From Deltaproteobacteria bacterium (lineage in GTDB: Bacteria > Desulfobacterota > Desulfobacteria > Desulfobacterales > JAFDHS01), in contig JAFDHS010000011.1 of assembly GCA_019308655.1 (NCBI GenBank), positions 1 through 12,518 of the forward strand: a stretch of 12,518 nucleotides of DNA. Direction: 5' to 3'. The notes beneath the pieces are model-generated. The model was not told the DNA's origin. It did no database searches and worked only from the letters and a program-made list of their open reading frames with translations. A program made the translations under genes and the position numbers. Numbering within the stretch: position 1 is the stretch's first letter; every line of letters starts with the position of its first letter. Shown here in pieces: positions 1-6,991 of the stretch.

Positions 1-129
1 TGCAAGTTTGGTGGACTCTTCTTCTACTCCCCTCATGTTCCACACAGCCATTGTTCCCAAAATACATGCGATCAAGATCAAAATACCGAAACCCAAACTA
101 ATCTTCATTCCTAATGTAATATTTTTCAT
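1..129 (-). CDS. Methyl-accepting chemotaxis protein, N-terminus only (partial)
   Basis: The minus-strand frame from ATG at 127-129 runs open to the window edge for 43 codons and begins MKNITLGMKISLGFGILILI. A short basic cytoplasmic start is followed by a hydrophobic helix at about residues 10-29. An MRGVEEES-like segment then opens the periplasmic sensor region, which is the typical start of a transmembrane methyl-accepting chemotaxis receptor. An AGGAGA Shine-Dalgarno lies at 138-143, 8 bases before the ATG. The gene lies 43 bp downstream of cheW on the same strand, so the two are probably cotranscribed. CheW couples such receptors to the kinase CheA. The signalling domain and methylation helices lie outside the window. 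The MCP assignment therefore rests on the N-terminal signature plus context, and another membrane sensor with the same start is possible. Confidence 0.7.
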   Translation of the reverse strand, partial: MKNITLGMKISLGFGILILIACILGTMAVWNMRGVEEESTKLA

Positions 130-172
130 TCGCTATTTCTCCTATATAAAAAAATCTTATTTTTCCGAGTCC

Positions 173-709
173 CTAAAAAGTCTCATCTAACTGGCTGATT
201 TCTTCAGCACTCAACACACGATCAATATCAAGTAGTATTTTTACCCCCCCTTCCATCTTGGCCATCCCGAGGATGTAATCGGTATCGAGCTTTGTGCCGA
301 ACGTCGTATCGAGCTTTGTGCCGAACGTCGGTGTATCCTCTATCTCCCCGCTCTTGATGTTCAATACTTCGGAGACTGAATCGACTACGGTGCCGATCTG
401 GATGGTATCCTGTCCGCCTGCAATCTCCACCACGATAATGCATGTCCGTTCATTGTAATCAATTGACCCCATTGCGAACCTTAAACGCAAATCGATCACA
501 GGGATCACCTTTCCCCTGAGATTGATAACCCCTTTTACAAACTCCGGTGTCCGGGGAACCGTCGTGATCGGCATCATGCCGATGATTTCCCTGATTTTTA
601 AAATACCGATTCCATACTCTTCATTGGCCAGCGTAAAGGTGAGGTACTTACCCTCCCTGTCCGCCATTGCCTTTACAGCCTGGTCCATGGTTTCGACCTG
701 TTGTGTCAT
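173..709 (-). CDS. cheW: Chemotaxis coupling protein CheW with internal 8-residue duplication
   Basis: CheW is the cytoplasmic adaptor that links chemoreceptors to the histidine kinase CheA. The 178-residue product is essentially one CheW domain (about residues 18-170). It has the family segments YLTFTLANEEYGIGILKIRE, the VINLRGKVIPVIDLR core (NLRG at 63-66) and the terminal GMAKMEGGVKILLDIDRVL block. ATG at 707-709 is chosen because a GGAGAGG ribosome site lies just upstream. A longer frame starting at 751 would add 14 residues (MINNLKVKHEERFK) that lack family support and would swallow that site. Residues 128-135 (TFGTKLDT) are repeated exactly at 136-143 because of a perfect 24-bp tandem duplication at 282-329. 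The family normally has one copy, so this is an 8-residue insertion in a surface loop region. The MCP gene follows on the same strand. Confidence 0.95.
   Translation of the reverse strand: MTQQVETMDQAVKAMADREGKYLTFTLANEEYGIGILKIREIIGMMPITTVPRTPEFVKGVINLRGKVIPVIDLRLRFAMGSIDYNERTCIIVVEIAGGQDTIQIGTVVDSVSEVLNIKSGEIEDTPTFGTKLDTTFGTKLDTDYILGMAKMEGGVKILLDIDRVLSAEEISQLDETF
282..329. repeat. 24-bp perfect tandem duplication inside cheW
   Basis: The unit at 282-305 is repeated without mismatch at 306-329. It is 24 bp long and preserves the frame. On the minus strand it encodes TFGTKLDT twice (CheW residues 128-143). The identical third positions indicate a recent event or an assembly artefact. Confidence 0.95.
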
Positions 710-1121
710 TTTAAACCTCTCCTCATGTTTCACTTTCAGATTGTTAATCAATGTCGTTGATTTCTATATTCGGCAGATTTTGCCGAAAACTAAAGCTGTT
801 TTTTTGTAATCCTGCTTTTAGGCCGTAAAACCCACCTGCTTTAGCATTCTTGTTGACAGTTTGCTGTAAAAAACTATAAATTGTATTTGTCAGGTTCGGG
901 AGCCGCGGGAGCCGAGTTGGACATTAAAGAAAAACCCGGCGAGGCGTCTGGTTCTAACCGCGTTAAAAAGAAACAAGGAGTACAAACGCTGGTTTGAAGA
1001 AAGAAACATTGATTTTAAAACTTGCTGGATAATGGAAAAGTAAATTACAACCGCACAGGTCGCACTTTTTCACTTCGATTCCCTAATTTTTAAACAGGCT
1101 CTGACAGGAGTAATTCATATT
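710..1121. other. Divergent spacer between cheW and nadK, about 410 bp
   Basis: No convincing gene is present. The left part holds the cheW leader and the candidate FliA-type promoter (767-794). At 817-845 there is a degraded copy of a repeat also seen at 7041-7094: 16 of 18 bases match over TTTAGGCCGTAAAACCCA, and TGCTTTAGC follows. From 870 to 1043 one plus-strand frame stays open for 57 codons with protein-like composition, ending RWFEERNIDFKTCWIMEK, but it has no ATG, GTG or TTG start before its end and I do not recognise it. The nadK ribosome site is at 1104-1110. I see no strong sigma-70 promoter for nadK. Confidence 0.5.
767..794 (-). promoter_or_regulatory. Candidate sigma-28 (FliA-type) promoter for cheW-mcp
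   Basis: Read on the minus strand, TTTAGTTT (787-794) is followed after 12 bases by GCCGAATA (767-774). The enteric FliA consensus is TAAAGTTT-N11-GCCGATAA, so the -10 core GCCGA is intact and the -35 matches 6 of 8. The predicted start would give a leader of about 50 nt before the cheW ATG. Chemotaxis genes are usual FliA targets. The same stretch contains a perfect 7-bp inverted repeat, TTCGGCA/TGCCGAA (769-787), so an operator or chance palindrome is an alternative. Confidence 0.4.
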
Positions 1122-1970
1122 GTGAAAAAAGTAGGCTTAGTTGTAAAATATGATAAAAAGGCAAGACAAAAGGCTGATGAATTTGAAAAGTGGCTGATCT
1201 CAAAAGGCATAACTATTGTAAAGAAGGAAATTCATTTACCGGGTTGCGGGCTTTCGGACATGACGTTTGCCCCCCCTGATCTCTTTTGTGTTTTCGTGCT
1301 GGGCGGTGACGGGACTTTTTTGGGTGCTGCCCGGTGGATAGGGGACCGGAATATCCCCATACTCGGTGTCAAATTCGGTGCAGTCGGTTTTTTGGCGGAA
1401 ATTTTGGAAGACAGGCTTTTTTCGGTAGCTGAAGCTATTTTGAACAACGAGTTTACATCGGAACCCAGGATGCGCCTTCAGGTGAAGGTGGTCAGAGAAG
1501 AAAGAGAGATCGCCTGCATAACGGTACTCAACGATGTGGTCATAAACAAAAGGGCTTTGGCCATACTTGCTCATATAGATACCTATATCAACGATCAATA
1601 CTTGACGACATACAAGGGGGACGGCCTTATTGTTTCGACTCCCACAGGCTCCACCGCCTATTCCCTTGCTGCCGGAGGTCCCATTATTCATCCAGCCGTA
1701 CCGGGTATTATCATGACGCCCATATGCCCTTTCACTTTGACCAACCGCCCTTTAATCGTTCCTGATTCAGTATGCATAAAGATCAGACTTGCGGAAAAAT
1801 CTTCCGATAACATGCTGACGTTTGACGGTCGGGAAGGACTTAATATAAACAGCAATGATACGATTATAATTAACAAGAGTCTTTATCCCGTCAACATGAT
1901 TACCATGCCGAACCAGAATTATTTTGATGTTCTGAAAACAAAACTGATGTGGGGCGGGAGCAGTATTTAA
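1122..1970 (+). CDS. nadK: NAD kinase (ATP-NAD 2'-phosphotransferase)
   Basis: This cytoplasmic enzyme phosphorylates NAD+ to NADP+ and is the sole source of NADP in most bacteria. The 282-residue length is normal. Motifs appear in family order: LGGDGTFL at 60-67 (GGDGT is the nucleotide-binding signature with its key aspartate at 63), the NDVVI segment near 140, the glycine-rich KGDGLIVSTPTGSTAYSLAAGGP block, then a C-terminal TFDGREG. The start is GTG at 1122-1124, with an ACAGGAG ribosome site at 1104-1110 and a rather long 11-base spacing. No better in-frame start exists and the protein begins with the expected MKKVGLVVK strand. The gene stands alone, convergent with the thiamine gene and divergent from cheW. 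In other genomes nadK often neighbours recN, but no such partner is visible here. Confidence 0.96.
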   Translation: MKKVGLVVKYDKKARQKADEFEKWLISKGITIVKKEIHLPGCGLSDMTFAPPDLFCVFVLGGDGTFLGAARWIGDRNIPILGVKFGAVGFLAEILEDRLFSVAEAILNNEFTSEPRMRLQVKVVREEREIACITVLNDVVINKRALAILAHIDTYINDQYLTTYKGDGLIVSTPTGSTAYSLAAGGPIIHPAVPGIIMTPICPFTLTNRPLIVPDSVCIKIRLAEKSSDNMLTFDGREGLNINSNDTIIINKSLYPVNMITMPNQNYFDVLKTKLMWGGSSI

Positions 1971-1989
1971 AAAAAGTGTGAAGTGATCT

Positions 1990-2080
1990 AAAGTGAGCTA
2001 AAGTGCGTAAAGTTAAGGTGTTCTATCTATTTTATAGAAAAAAGACGGAGCGAAGCGACTCATTAACTTTAGCTCACTTT
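1990..2080. terminator. Convergent inverted-repeat region, candidate bidirectional terminator
   Basis: AAAGTGAGCTAAAGT at 1990-2004 is perfectly complementary in reverse to ACTTTAGCTCACTTT at 2066-2080, giving 15 bp with about 60 nt between. A smaller hairpin, TTCTAT/ATAGAA, sits inside at about 2021-2039. The left arm lies in near-tandem 10-bp units starting AAGTG at 1981, 1991 and 2001. The structure lies between the stops of the convergent nadK and thiE-thiL genes, and T/A tracts flank the arms on either strand. Terminator function is inferred from position and pairing; the loop is unusually long. Confidence 0.45.
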
Positions 2081-2092
2081 TTCGGTTTATCC
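2071..2092 (-). repeat. Copy 1 of a dispersed post-stop motif
   Basis: On the plus strand this reads AGCTCACTTTTTCGGTTTAT followed by CC. It matches 4256-4277 at 21 of 22 positions and is related to the reverse complement of 7708-7725. This copy overlaps the thiE-thiL stop codon (2087-2089) and the right arm of the convergent inverted repeat. Confidence 0.6.
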
Positions 2093-3685
2093 ATGCTGAA
2101 AGGATGAAACACCCGGCGGCAGATTCAGAATATGCTTTCCGTTAAACGGGAGGCATCTACCGACCTGTAATGCATCGGGAATCTGCTTTTTTATAATTTC
2201 AAATTTTTCAGGTGTGCAGGTAAATAACAGTTCATAATCTTCACCCCCTGAAAGAAACATTTCTTCAGGCGCCAGGTCGTATTTGTCGCAGTATGAAACA
2301 AGATCCGGATCAAAATGGCCGGGATTTAAGGCAAATTCTACAGTAACCCCGGCTGCCTCTGCAATGTGTTTTGCATCGCCGGCAAGTCCGTCGCTGATAT
2401 CCATAACACACGTGATATTGTTTTCAGCAAGAATTTGAGCGGCATCAAATCGGGCTTTCGGGGACTTGAATTTTTCAATCAGTTTGGTAAAGGTCGTATC
2501 TTTTCTGATAAGGGAATCAAGACCTGCACGGGCAAGGCCGAGCGGACCGGTACAATACAGGCTGTCTCCGGGCAGTGCATTCGATCGGGCGGGGAAAATC
2601 TCCGTGCCCAGACCGAGTGCAAAAAGATCAAGAGAAAGCTGATTACCTCTGGAAATATTTCCTCCCCCCAAAGCGGCATTGTGTTTTAAAAGGCCTTGTT
2701 TTATTCCCTCATAGATTGATTCCACCATATCTTCCGAGATGCAGGGAGGTAAAGAAAGGTTGACAAACAGGCTTAAAGGAGCGGCATAAGAAGCAGCCAG
2801 GTCACTGAAGGTCACTTCAACCGCTTTGCGTCCTATCTCCTCAGGTGTCTGCCAGTCCAAACAAAAATGAACATCTTCTTTCTGTGTATCCGTGGTTACC
2901 ACCGGATTTTTTATCGGCCTGAACAGACAGGTATCATCTCCGGGTTGAACTTTAATAAAAGAGGTGCCTGTGTTTTCAAAAGGGGCATGTTCGAGGATTT
3001 TTTTTATCAGGTCAAACTCTTTATTCCATGGATAAACAAGGCCTGGAGGGCTGGTGAAGCCGCATGCCGAGCCTATCATCAGTGCGTTTTGAAGTGGATT
3101 TTTTGCTCGTGAAATACAGCTTATCACAGCGATACCCGACGCACCGTATTCAAAGCAGGATTTTGCACGGGTTTCGTTTATACCGCCGATGGCGACCACA
3201 GGAAGAGGAGATTCCCGTATCATTGCTTTAAGGCCGCTGAGCCCGATGGCTTGTTTTGCATCCTTTTTTGTTTTGGTGGCAAAGACCGGGCCTGTCCCGA
3301 TATAGTCGCACAACCCAAGCCGGGTCTTTTTCAGCTCTTCAAGGTTGGATACCGATACCCCGACGATTGCCCTGGAACCCAGAATATCTCTGGCAATTTC
3401 AGGGTCTTCATCGCCCTGTCCCAGATGAACGCCATCGGCGGCAACCGCCTTGGCAAGCAGAATATTATCGTTGACGATAAAAGGGACGGCGTTGCTTTTG
3501 CACAGATTCTTCAGGCTCACCACTTCGTTAAAATACCGTGATGAAAAAAACTTGTTACGGTATTGGACCATTGTTGCTCCGCCCTGAATGGCGAATTCGA
3601 CCTGCTCCAAAGGAGTGAATCCAAGAGCGCTGTCATCCGTTATATAATAGAAACGAAGTGCTTTTTTTAAGTTTTCCGGCAACAT
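2087..3685 (-). CDS. Bifunctional thiamine-phosphate synthase / thiamine-monophosphate kinase (ThiE-ThiL fusion)
   Basis: One 532-residue polypeptide joins the last two steps of thiamine diphosphate synthesis. The N-terminal part (about 1-205) is ThiE, a TIM barrel condensing HMP diphosphate with hydroxyethylthiazole phosphate. It shows VQYRNK near 41-45, IVNDN near 70-74, GVHLGQGD, GVSVSN, DYIGTGPVFATKTK and PVVAIGGI. The C-terminal part (about 220-532) is ThiL, an ATP-dependent kinase making TPP from TMP. It shows PGDDTCLF, TTDTQKEDVHF, KAVEVTFSDLAAS, GGGNISRG, PGDSLYCTGPLG, MDISDGLAGDA and FLSGGEDYELLFT. The ThiL loop reads GGN where GGD is common. ATG at 3683-3685 has AGGG about 8 bases upstream. 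A GTG at 3686-3688, immediately after the upstream stop, would add one residue. Translation is probably coupled to the HD gene before it. No TPP riboswitch is visible just upstream. Confidence 0.93.
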   Translation of the reverse strand: MLPENLKKALRFYYITDDSALGFTPLEQVEFAIQGGATMVQYRNKFFSSRYFNEVVSLKNLCKSNAVPFIVNDNILLAKAVAADGVHLGQGDEDPEIARDILGSRAIVGVSVSNLEELKKTRLGLCDYIGTGPVFATKTKKDAKQAIGLSGLKAMIRESPLPVVAIGGINETRAKSCFEYGASGIAVISCISRAKNPLQNALMIGSACGFTSPPGLVYPWNKEFDLIKKILEHAPFENTGTSFIKVQPGDDTCLFRPIKNPVVTTDTQKEDVHFCLDWQTPEEIGRKAVEVTFSDLAASYAAPLSLFVNLSLPPCISEDMVESIYEGIKQGLLKHNAALGGGNISRGNQLSLDLFALGLGTEIFPARSNALPGDSLYCTGPLGLARAGLDSLIRKDTTFTKLIEKFKSPKARFDAAQILAENNITCVMDISDGLAGDAKHIAEAAGVTVEFALNPGHFDPDLVSYCDKYDLAPEEMFLSGGEDYELLFTCTPEKFEIIKKQIPDALQVGRCLPFNGKHILNLPPGVSSFQHG

Positions 3686-3688
3686 CAC

Positions 3689-4237
3689 TTATTCCCTGCC
3701 AAACAGATTCAGCCATGACTGAAATTTTACGACTTTGTCCCGGCCGTGCCGGCTGAGGCCGTTGATGATATCATCAACGGATTTTTCCCTTTCCATTGAA
3801 TCCGGATTTTTGGAGAAAAATTTGTCCGCAAAGCATATGATCTGTTCTTCTATGGAGACGGGAACCATGTCGCGCTCCGGAAGAGGAAGGTTATGTTTTT
3901 TTATCTCTTGAACTGTGATGCCTGTACCGACATGCCGTTCGCAGACAAGGCCATGTTGCGGCAAATTTTTCTTTTCCAGAATCTCACGTCCCAGGTAACC
4001 GTGGCACAGGTAGGGGTACTCGCCGAAGCAGCCGATGTCCGGGGCATAAACCTTAAAGATGCCGATATCATGGAGCATGGCCGCCTCCTCGATAAAATTC
4101 AAATCAGGCTCAAGAAAGGCAACGCTTTGGGCCGTGTCGACCGCTTTTTTTGCAACCAGTTCACTGTGGCGGACAAGAATTTCATAGGCAAGAGAATCCG
4201 GTTTATAAAATTCGATTATAATATCAAAAGGGTCCAT
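3689..4237 (-). CDS. HD-domain protein (putative metal-dependent phosphohydrolase)
   Basis: The 182-residue protein has the metal-ligand layout of an HDIG-type HD domain: H24 in RHSELV, H56-D57 in MLHDIGIF, H79 in CHGYLG, H102 in CERHVG and D138 in CFADKF. Family members hydrolyse phosphate esters of nucleotides or other small phosphorylated molecules. The substrate cannot be read from this sequence. There are no membrane segments or partner domains, so it is probably cytosolic. The ATG at 4235-4237 has no strong Shine-Dalgarno; the upstream bases are GTGAGCTAATCAGAATTTTTT-like. The stop is directly adjacent to the start of the thiE-thiL fusion, so the pair is translationally coupled. A role in the same phosphate metabolism is possible but is only inference. 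Confidence 0.85.
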   Translation of the reverse strand: MDPFDIIIEFYKPDSLAYEILVRHSELVAKKAVDTAQSVAFLEPDLNFIEEAAMLHDIGIFKVYAPDIGCFGEYPYLCHGYLGREILEKKNLPQHGLVCERHVGTGITVQEIKKHNLPLPERDMVPVSIEEQIICFADKFFSKNPDSMEREKSVDDIINGLSRHGRDKVVKFQSWLNLFGRE

Positions 4238-4255
4238 AATTAAAAAATTCTGATT

Positions 4256-4277
4256 AGCTCACTTTTCCGGTTTATCC
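4256..4277 (-). repeat. Copy 2 of the dispersed post-stop motif
   Basis: The plus strand reads AGCTCACTTTTCCGGTTTAT followed by CC, differing at one base from 2071-2092. It lies between the prfB stop (4288) and the HD gene start (4237) and may weaken or replace the HD gene's ribosome site. Confidence 0.6.
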
Positions 4278-4287
4278 GGGTAGATTT

Positions 4288-5377
4288 TCACGAAAGAAGC
4301 ACACCTTCAATAAAAGGATCAATATCGCCGTCAAGTACCTGATTTACATTCCCTATTTCAAGGTTTATCCGGTGGTCCTTGACCATCTGGTACGGATGAA
4401 GAACATAGGACCGTATTTGGCTGCCCCAGGCGATATTCTCCTTGCTTTCGTGCATCTCCTGCATCTTCTCGTCCTGCTTTCGCTTTTCATGCTGGTAGAG
4501 ACGGGATTTAAGCACCTTCATTGCCATTTCTTTGTTCCTGTACTGGGAACTTTCCTGTTGGCACTGGACAACGGTTCCGGTAGGAAGGTGAGTAATGCGA
4601 ACCGCACTGCTTGTTTTGTTGACATGCTGTCCACCGGCACCACTGGCCCGGTAAACATCTATACGCAGATCTTTTTCTTCAATATCGACGATGATTTCAC
4701 TGTCTAATTCAGGATAAACAAATACGGAAGCAAAAGAGGTGTGCCGTTTGCCGTTTGCATTAAAAGGAGAAATTCTTACCAGACGATGAACCCCTGTCTC
4801 CACCTTTAAATAGCCAAAGGCATACTCACCCTTTGCGGTAAAGGTAACGCTTTTGATTCCTGCCTCATCGCCGGGCTGGAAATCGATTATCCGGGTTTTA
4901 AATCCCTTGCGATCGGTCCAGCGCATGTACATCCTGAACAGCATCTCGGCCCAGTCCTGGGAATCGGTTCCACCGGCTCCGGCATTGATGGAAACAATGG
5001 CGTTATTCTTATCGTCATCGCCGTCAAGCATCAGGTCGATTGAGAATTTTTTTATTCTTTTCTCTATGGCCCGGCTTTGGCGGTTAACCTCTTCGATACT
5101 ATCGGCATCTGATTCTTCCAATGCAAGTTCTAAGAGTATTTCACATTCTTCCAGATCATGGTAGAGACTGTTTAAGCTTTCTAATTGTCCGGACAGCAGG
5201 GCCCTTTCTTTTAGAACCGCCGTGGTTTCATCCGGTTTGTCCCAAAAGTTTTTTTGGGCAGTCAGCGCCTCTATCTCTTTTAGTCTTTTTTCTTTGCCGG
5301 CAAGGTCAAAGACACCCCTTCAGTTGTTCAAGTTTCAGGTAAGATTCTTTTATGATTTGTTTAAGTTCTAAAGACAT
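4288..5377 (-). CDS. prfB: Peptide chain release factor 2, with programmed +1 frameshift
   Basis: RF2 reads UGA and UAA stops on the ribosome and triggers peptide release. Frame one runs from ATG at 5375-5377 for 23 codons (MSLELKQIIKESYLKLEQL, then KGCL) to an in-frame TGA at 5306-5308. Slipping +1 at CTT TGA C continues as DLAGKEKRLKEIEAL and joins the long frame ending at 4288, for about 362 residues (E. coli RF2 has 365). The site has the classical parts: an AGGGG Shine-Dalgarno-like element just before TGT CTT TGA C, so RF2 scarcity promotes slippage and autoregulates synthesis. The specificity tripeptide SPF is at about 203-205 and the catalytic GGQ at about 248-250 (ASGAGGQHVNKT). A GGAGG ribosome site precedes the ATG by 9 bases. 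lnt lies 44 bp upstream on the same strand. Confidence 0.97.
5300..5318 (-). promoter_or_regulatory. RF2 programmed +1 frameshift site
   Basis: On the minus strand the order is AAGGGG, TGT, CTT, TGA, C. The internal Shine-Dalgarno-like GGGG sits 3 bases before the slippery CTT codon (5309-5311). TGA occupies 5306-5308 and the next base is C, the weak-termination context seen in prfB generally. This is the established autoregulatory element, not a sequencing error. Confidence 0.95.
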
Positions 5378-5421
5378 TTTTGTTGGCCTCCGGTGTTAAA
5401 GGTTGAAGTTGTGTAAGTCGC

Positions 5422-6984
5422 TTAAAATATAATATGTTTTTTCAAAATAGCAATAAGCAGGGTTACGGCCGTACAGAGCCCTGCAAAAAGATCCCCGAAA
5501 TGTGTATAAAATGTTTTTATCCGTATCAGGGGGAGGGTACGTGTTAATGTTGCTTCCTGGAAAAGAGGGGTTGAAGCCATGATCCGGCCCACAGGGTCCA
5601 CAAATCCGCTTATTCCTGTATTTGCCGCTCTTGCCAGTGTTCTTCTGTTTTCTACGGCCCTGAACACGGACATGGAAAAATGCTGATAGGGTGCGCTTGT
5701 TTTTCCGAACCATGCATCATTTGTGATATTGGCAAGTAATGCCGCACCGTTTTTGGCCATGGCTCTGGACAGGTTTGGAAAAATTATTTCATAGCAGATT
5801 TGAACGCCTATTTTGTAATCTTTCCATTCAATGGTATTTCCCTTTTTACCCGCTTTGAAATCTCCGACCTGTTGGACCATTTTGCCGAGAAACGGCAGCC
5901 ATTTCTTAAAAGGGACATATTCGCCAAATGGAACAAGATGCACCTTGTCGTATTTGTCGGAGACCTCTCCTTTGGGATTAAGCAGATAGGCACTGTTGTA
6001 AAACTCAATATCATTTTTTCCGCGAATAAAAGAAGGGCTGCCGATAAGAAAGTGCGTACCGGCATCCTGTATCCCTTTTTTTACCATTGCCGACATATCG
6101 GTATTATACAAAAAGTAAAAAGGCGTAGCGGTTTCAGGCCATATAACAATATCAGGGTTATCCTTTTTAGCTGAAAGAGACAGGTTTATATATTTTTTTG
6201 TCGTTGCCTTTTGAAATGCAGGGTCCCATTTTTCAGACTGGCTTATATTTCCCTGGACAATCGTAACTTTTGCAGATGGGGAAGTGGCGGTCAACTTATC
6301 CATGGATTGTATACGCCATTCTCCATAAGAGAGGACCAGGATGAAAATCAGAGGTATGGCAACTATGGATACGGCAGAGAATTTTCCTGAAACCTCTTTT
6401 CCCTGCCATTTTTTTTTGCATAGATAAAGAGATGTGAGGAAAAAAACGGCATTGGAAAAGGCAATTAAAAAAGACAAACCGTATGGCCCGGTTATATCTG
6501 AAATCTGTATGAGATGTAAATTGTTAAACTGGGAGTATCCTAAAAATTCCCAGGGAAATCCTGAAAAAAGAAACGATCGGATATACTCCATTGAAACCCA
6601 CAGGGTAGGGATTATCAAGATGCAGCTTGCCGGTTTTGAACAAAATTCAGTTAAAAAAAACGAAAAAGTTCCGATATAAAGCGCAAGATAAAAAGCAAAC
6701 AGGAAAAGGACGGATATGCACAAATACAATGGCAGGCCGCCGTATATTTTCATTGTGGGCACCAGCCAGAATAAAAGTGTCAGGTAATGGACAACTCCCG
6801 CTAAGAGGCCGATACGAAAACTATTGCTTGGGGTCAGGTCCCTCAGTGCAAAGAGCAAGGGAACGAGGGCAAACCAGACAAGCGGGTAAAAACCGACGGC
6901 TGGAAACGAACCGGTAAGCATAAGTCCGCTCAATATGGCGAATATTATTTTTTGACTGTTAATAGGCTCTGTTTTCAATGGCAT
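5422..6984 (-). CDS. lnt: Apolipoprotein N-acyltransferase
   Basis: Lnt transfers a fatty acid from phospholipid to the amino group of the N-terminal cysteine of lipoproteins, the last step of lipoprotein maturation in the inner membrane. The 520-residue length is typical. About residues 10-220 contain several hydrophobic helices (for example QKIIFAILSGLMLTGSFPAV and PLYLCISVLFLFAFYLALYI). From about 238 comes the nitrilase-like periplasmic domain with the triad E284 (IWPETATPF), K347 (DKVHLVPFGEYVP) and C397 (VQICYEIIFP), followed by NITNDAWFG. A final hydrophobic helix is at about 495-515. The start ATG at 6982-6984 lacks a Shine-Dalgarno; a candidate promoter sits right next to it, so the mRNA may be nearly leaderless. 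It appears to head the lnt-prfB-HD-thiEL operon. Confidence 0.96.
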   Translation of the reverse strand: MPLKTEPINSQKIIFAILSGLMLTGSFPAVGFYPLVWFALVPLLFALRDLTPSNSFRIGLLAGVVHYLTLLFWLVPTMKIYGGLPLYLCISVLFLFAFYLALYIGTFSFFLTEFCSKPASCILIIPTLWVSMEYIRSFLFSGFPWEFLGYSQFNNLHLIQISDITGPYGLSFLIAFSNAVFFLTSLYLCKKKWQGKEVSGKFSAVSIVAIPLIFILVLSYGEWRIQSMDKLTATSPSAKVTIVQGNISQSEKWDPAFQKATTKKYINLSLSAKKDNPDIVIWPETATPFYFLYNTDMSAMVKKGIQDAGTHFLIGSPSFIRGKNDIEFYNSAYLLNPKGEVSDKYDKVHLVPFGEYVPFKKWLPFLGKMVQQVGDFKAGKKGNTIEWKDYKIGVQICYEIIFPNLSRAMAKNGAALLANITNDAWFGKTSAPYQHFSMSVFRAVENRRTLARAANTGISGFVDPVGRIMASTPLFQEATLTRTLPLIRIKTFYTHFGDLFAGLCTAVTLLIAILKKHIIF

Positions 6985-6991
6985 TTATAAA

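Noticed and set aside
1236..1691. 151-codon minus-strand frame inside nadK
   Set aside because: It is a shadow frame; the plus-strand frame contains all NAD kinase motifs.
3686..3750. TPP riboswitch before the thiamine fusion gene
   Set aside because: The gene starts directly after the HD gene stop, and no THI-box-like CTGAGA element is visible there.
5306..5308. Apparent nonsense mutation near the start of prfB
   Set aside because: The surrounding AGGGG and CTT-TGA-C context makes it the programmed frameshift site, not a broken gene.
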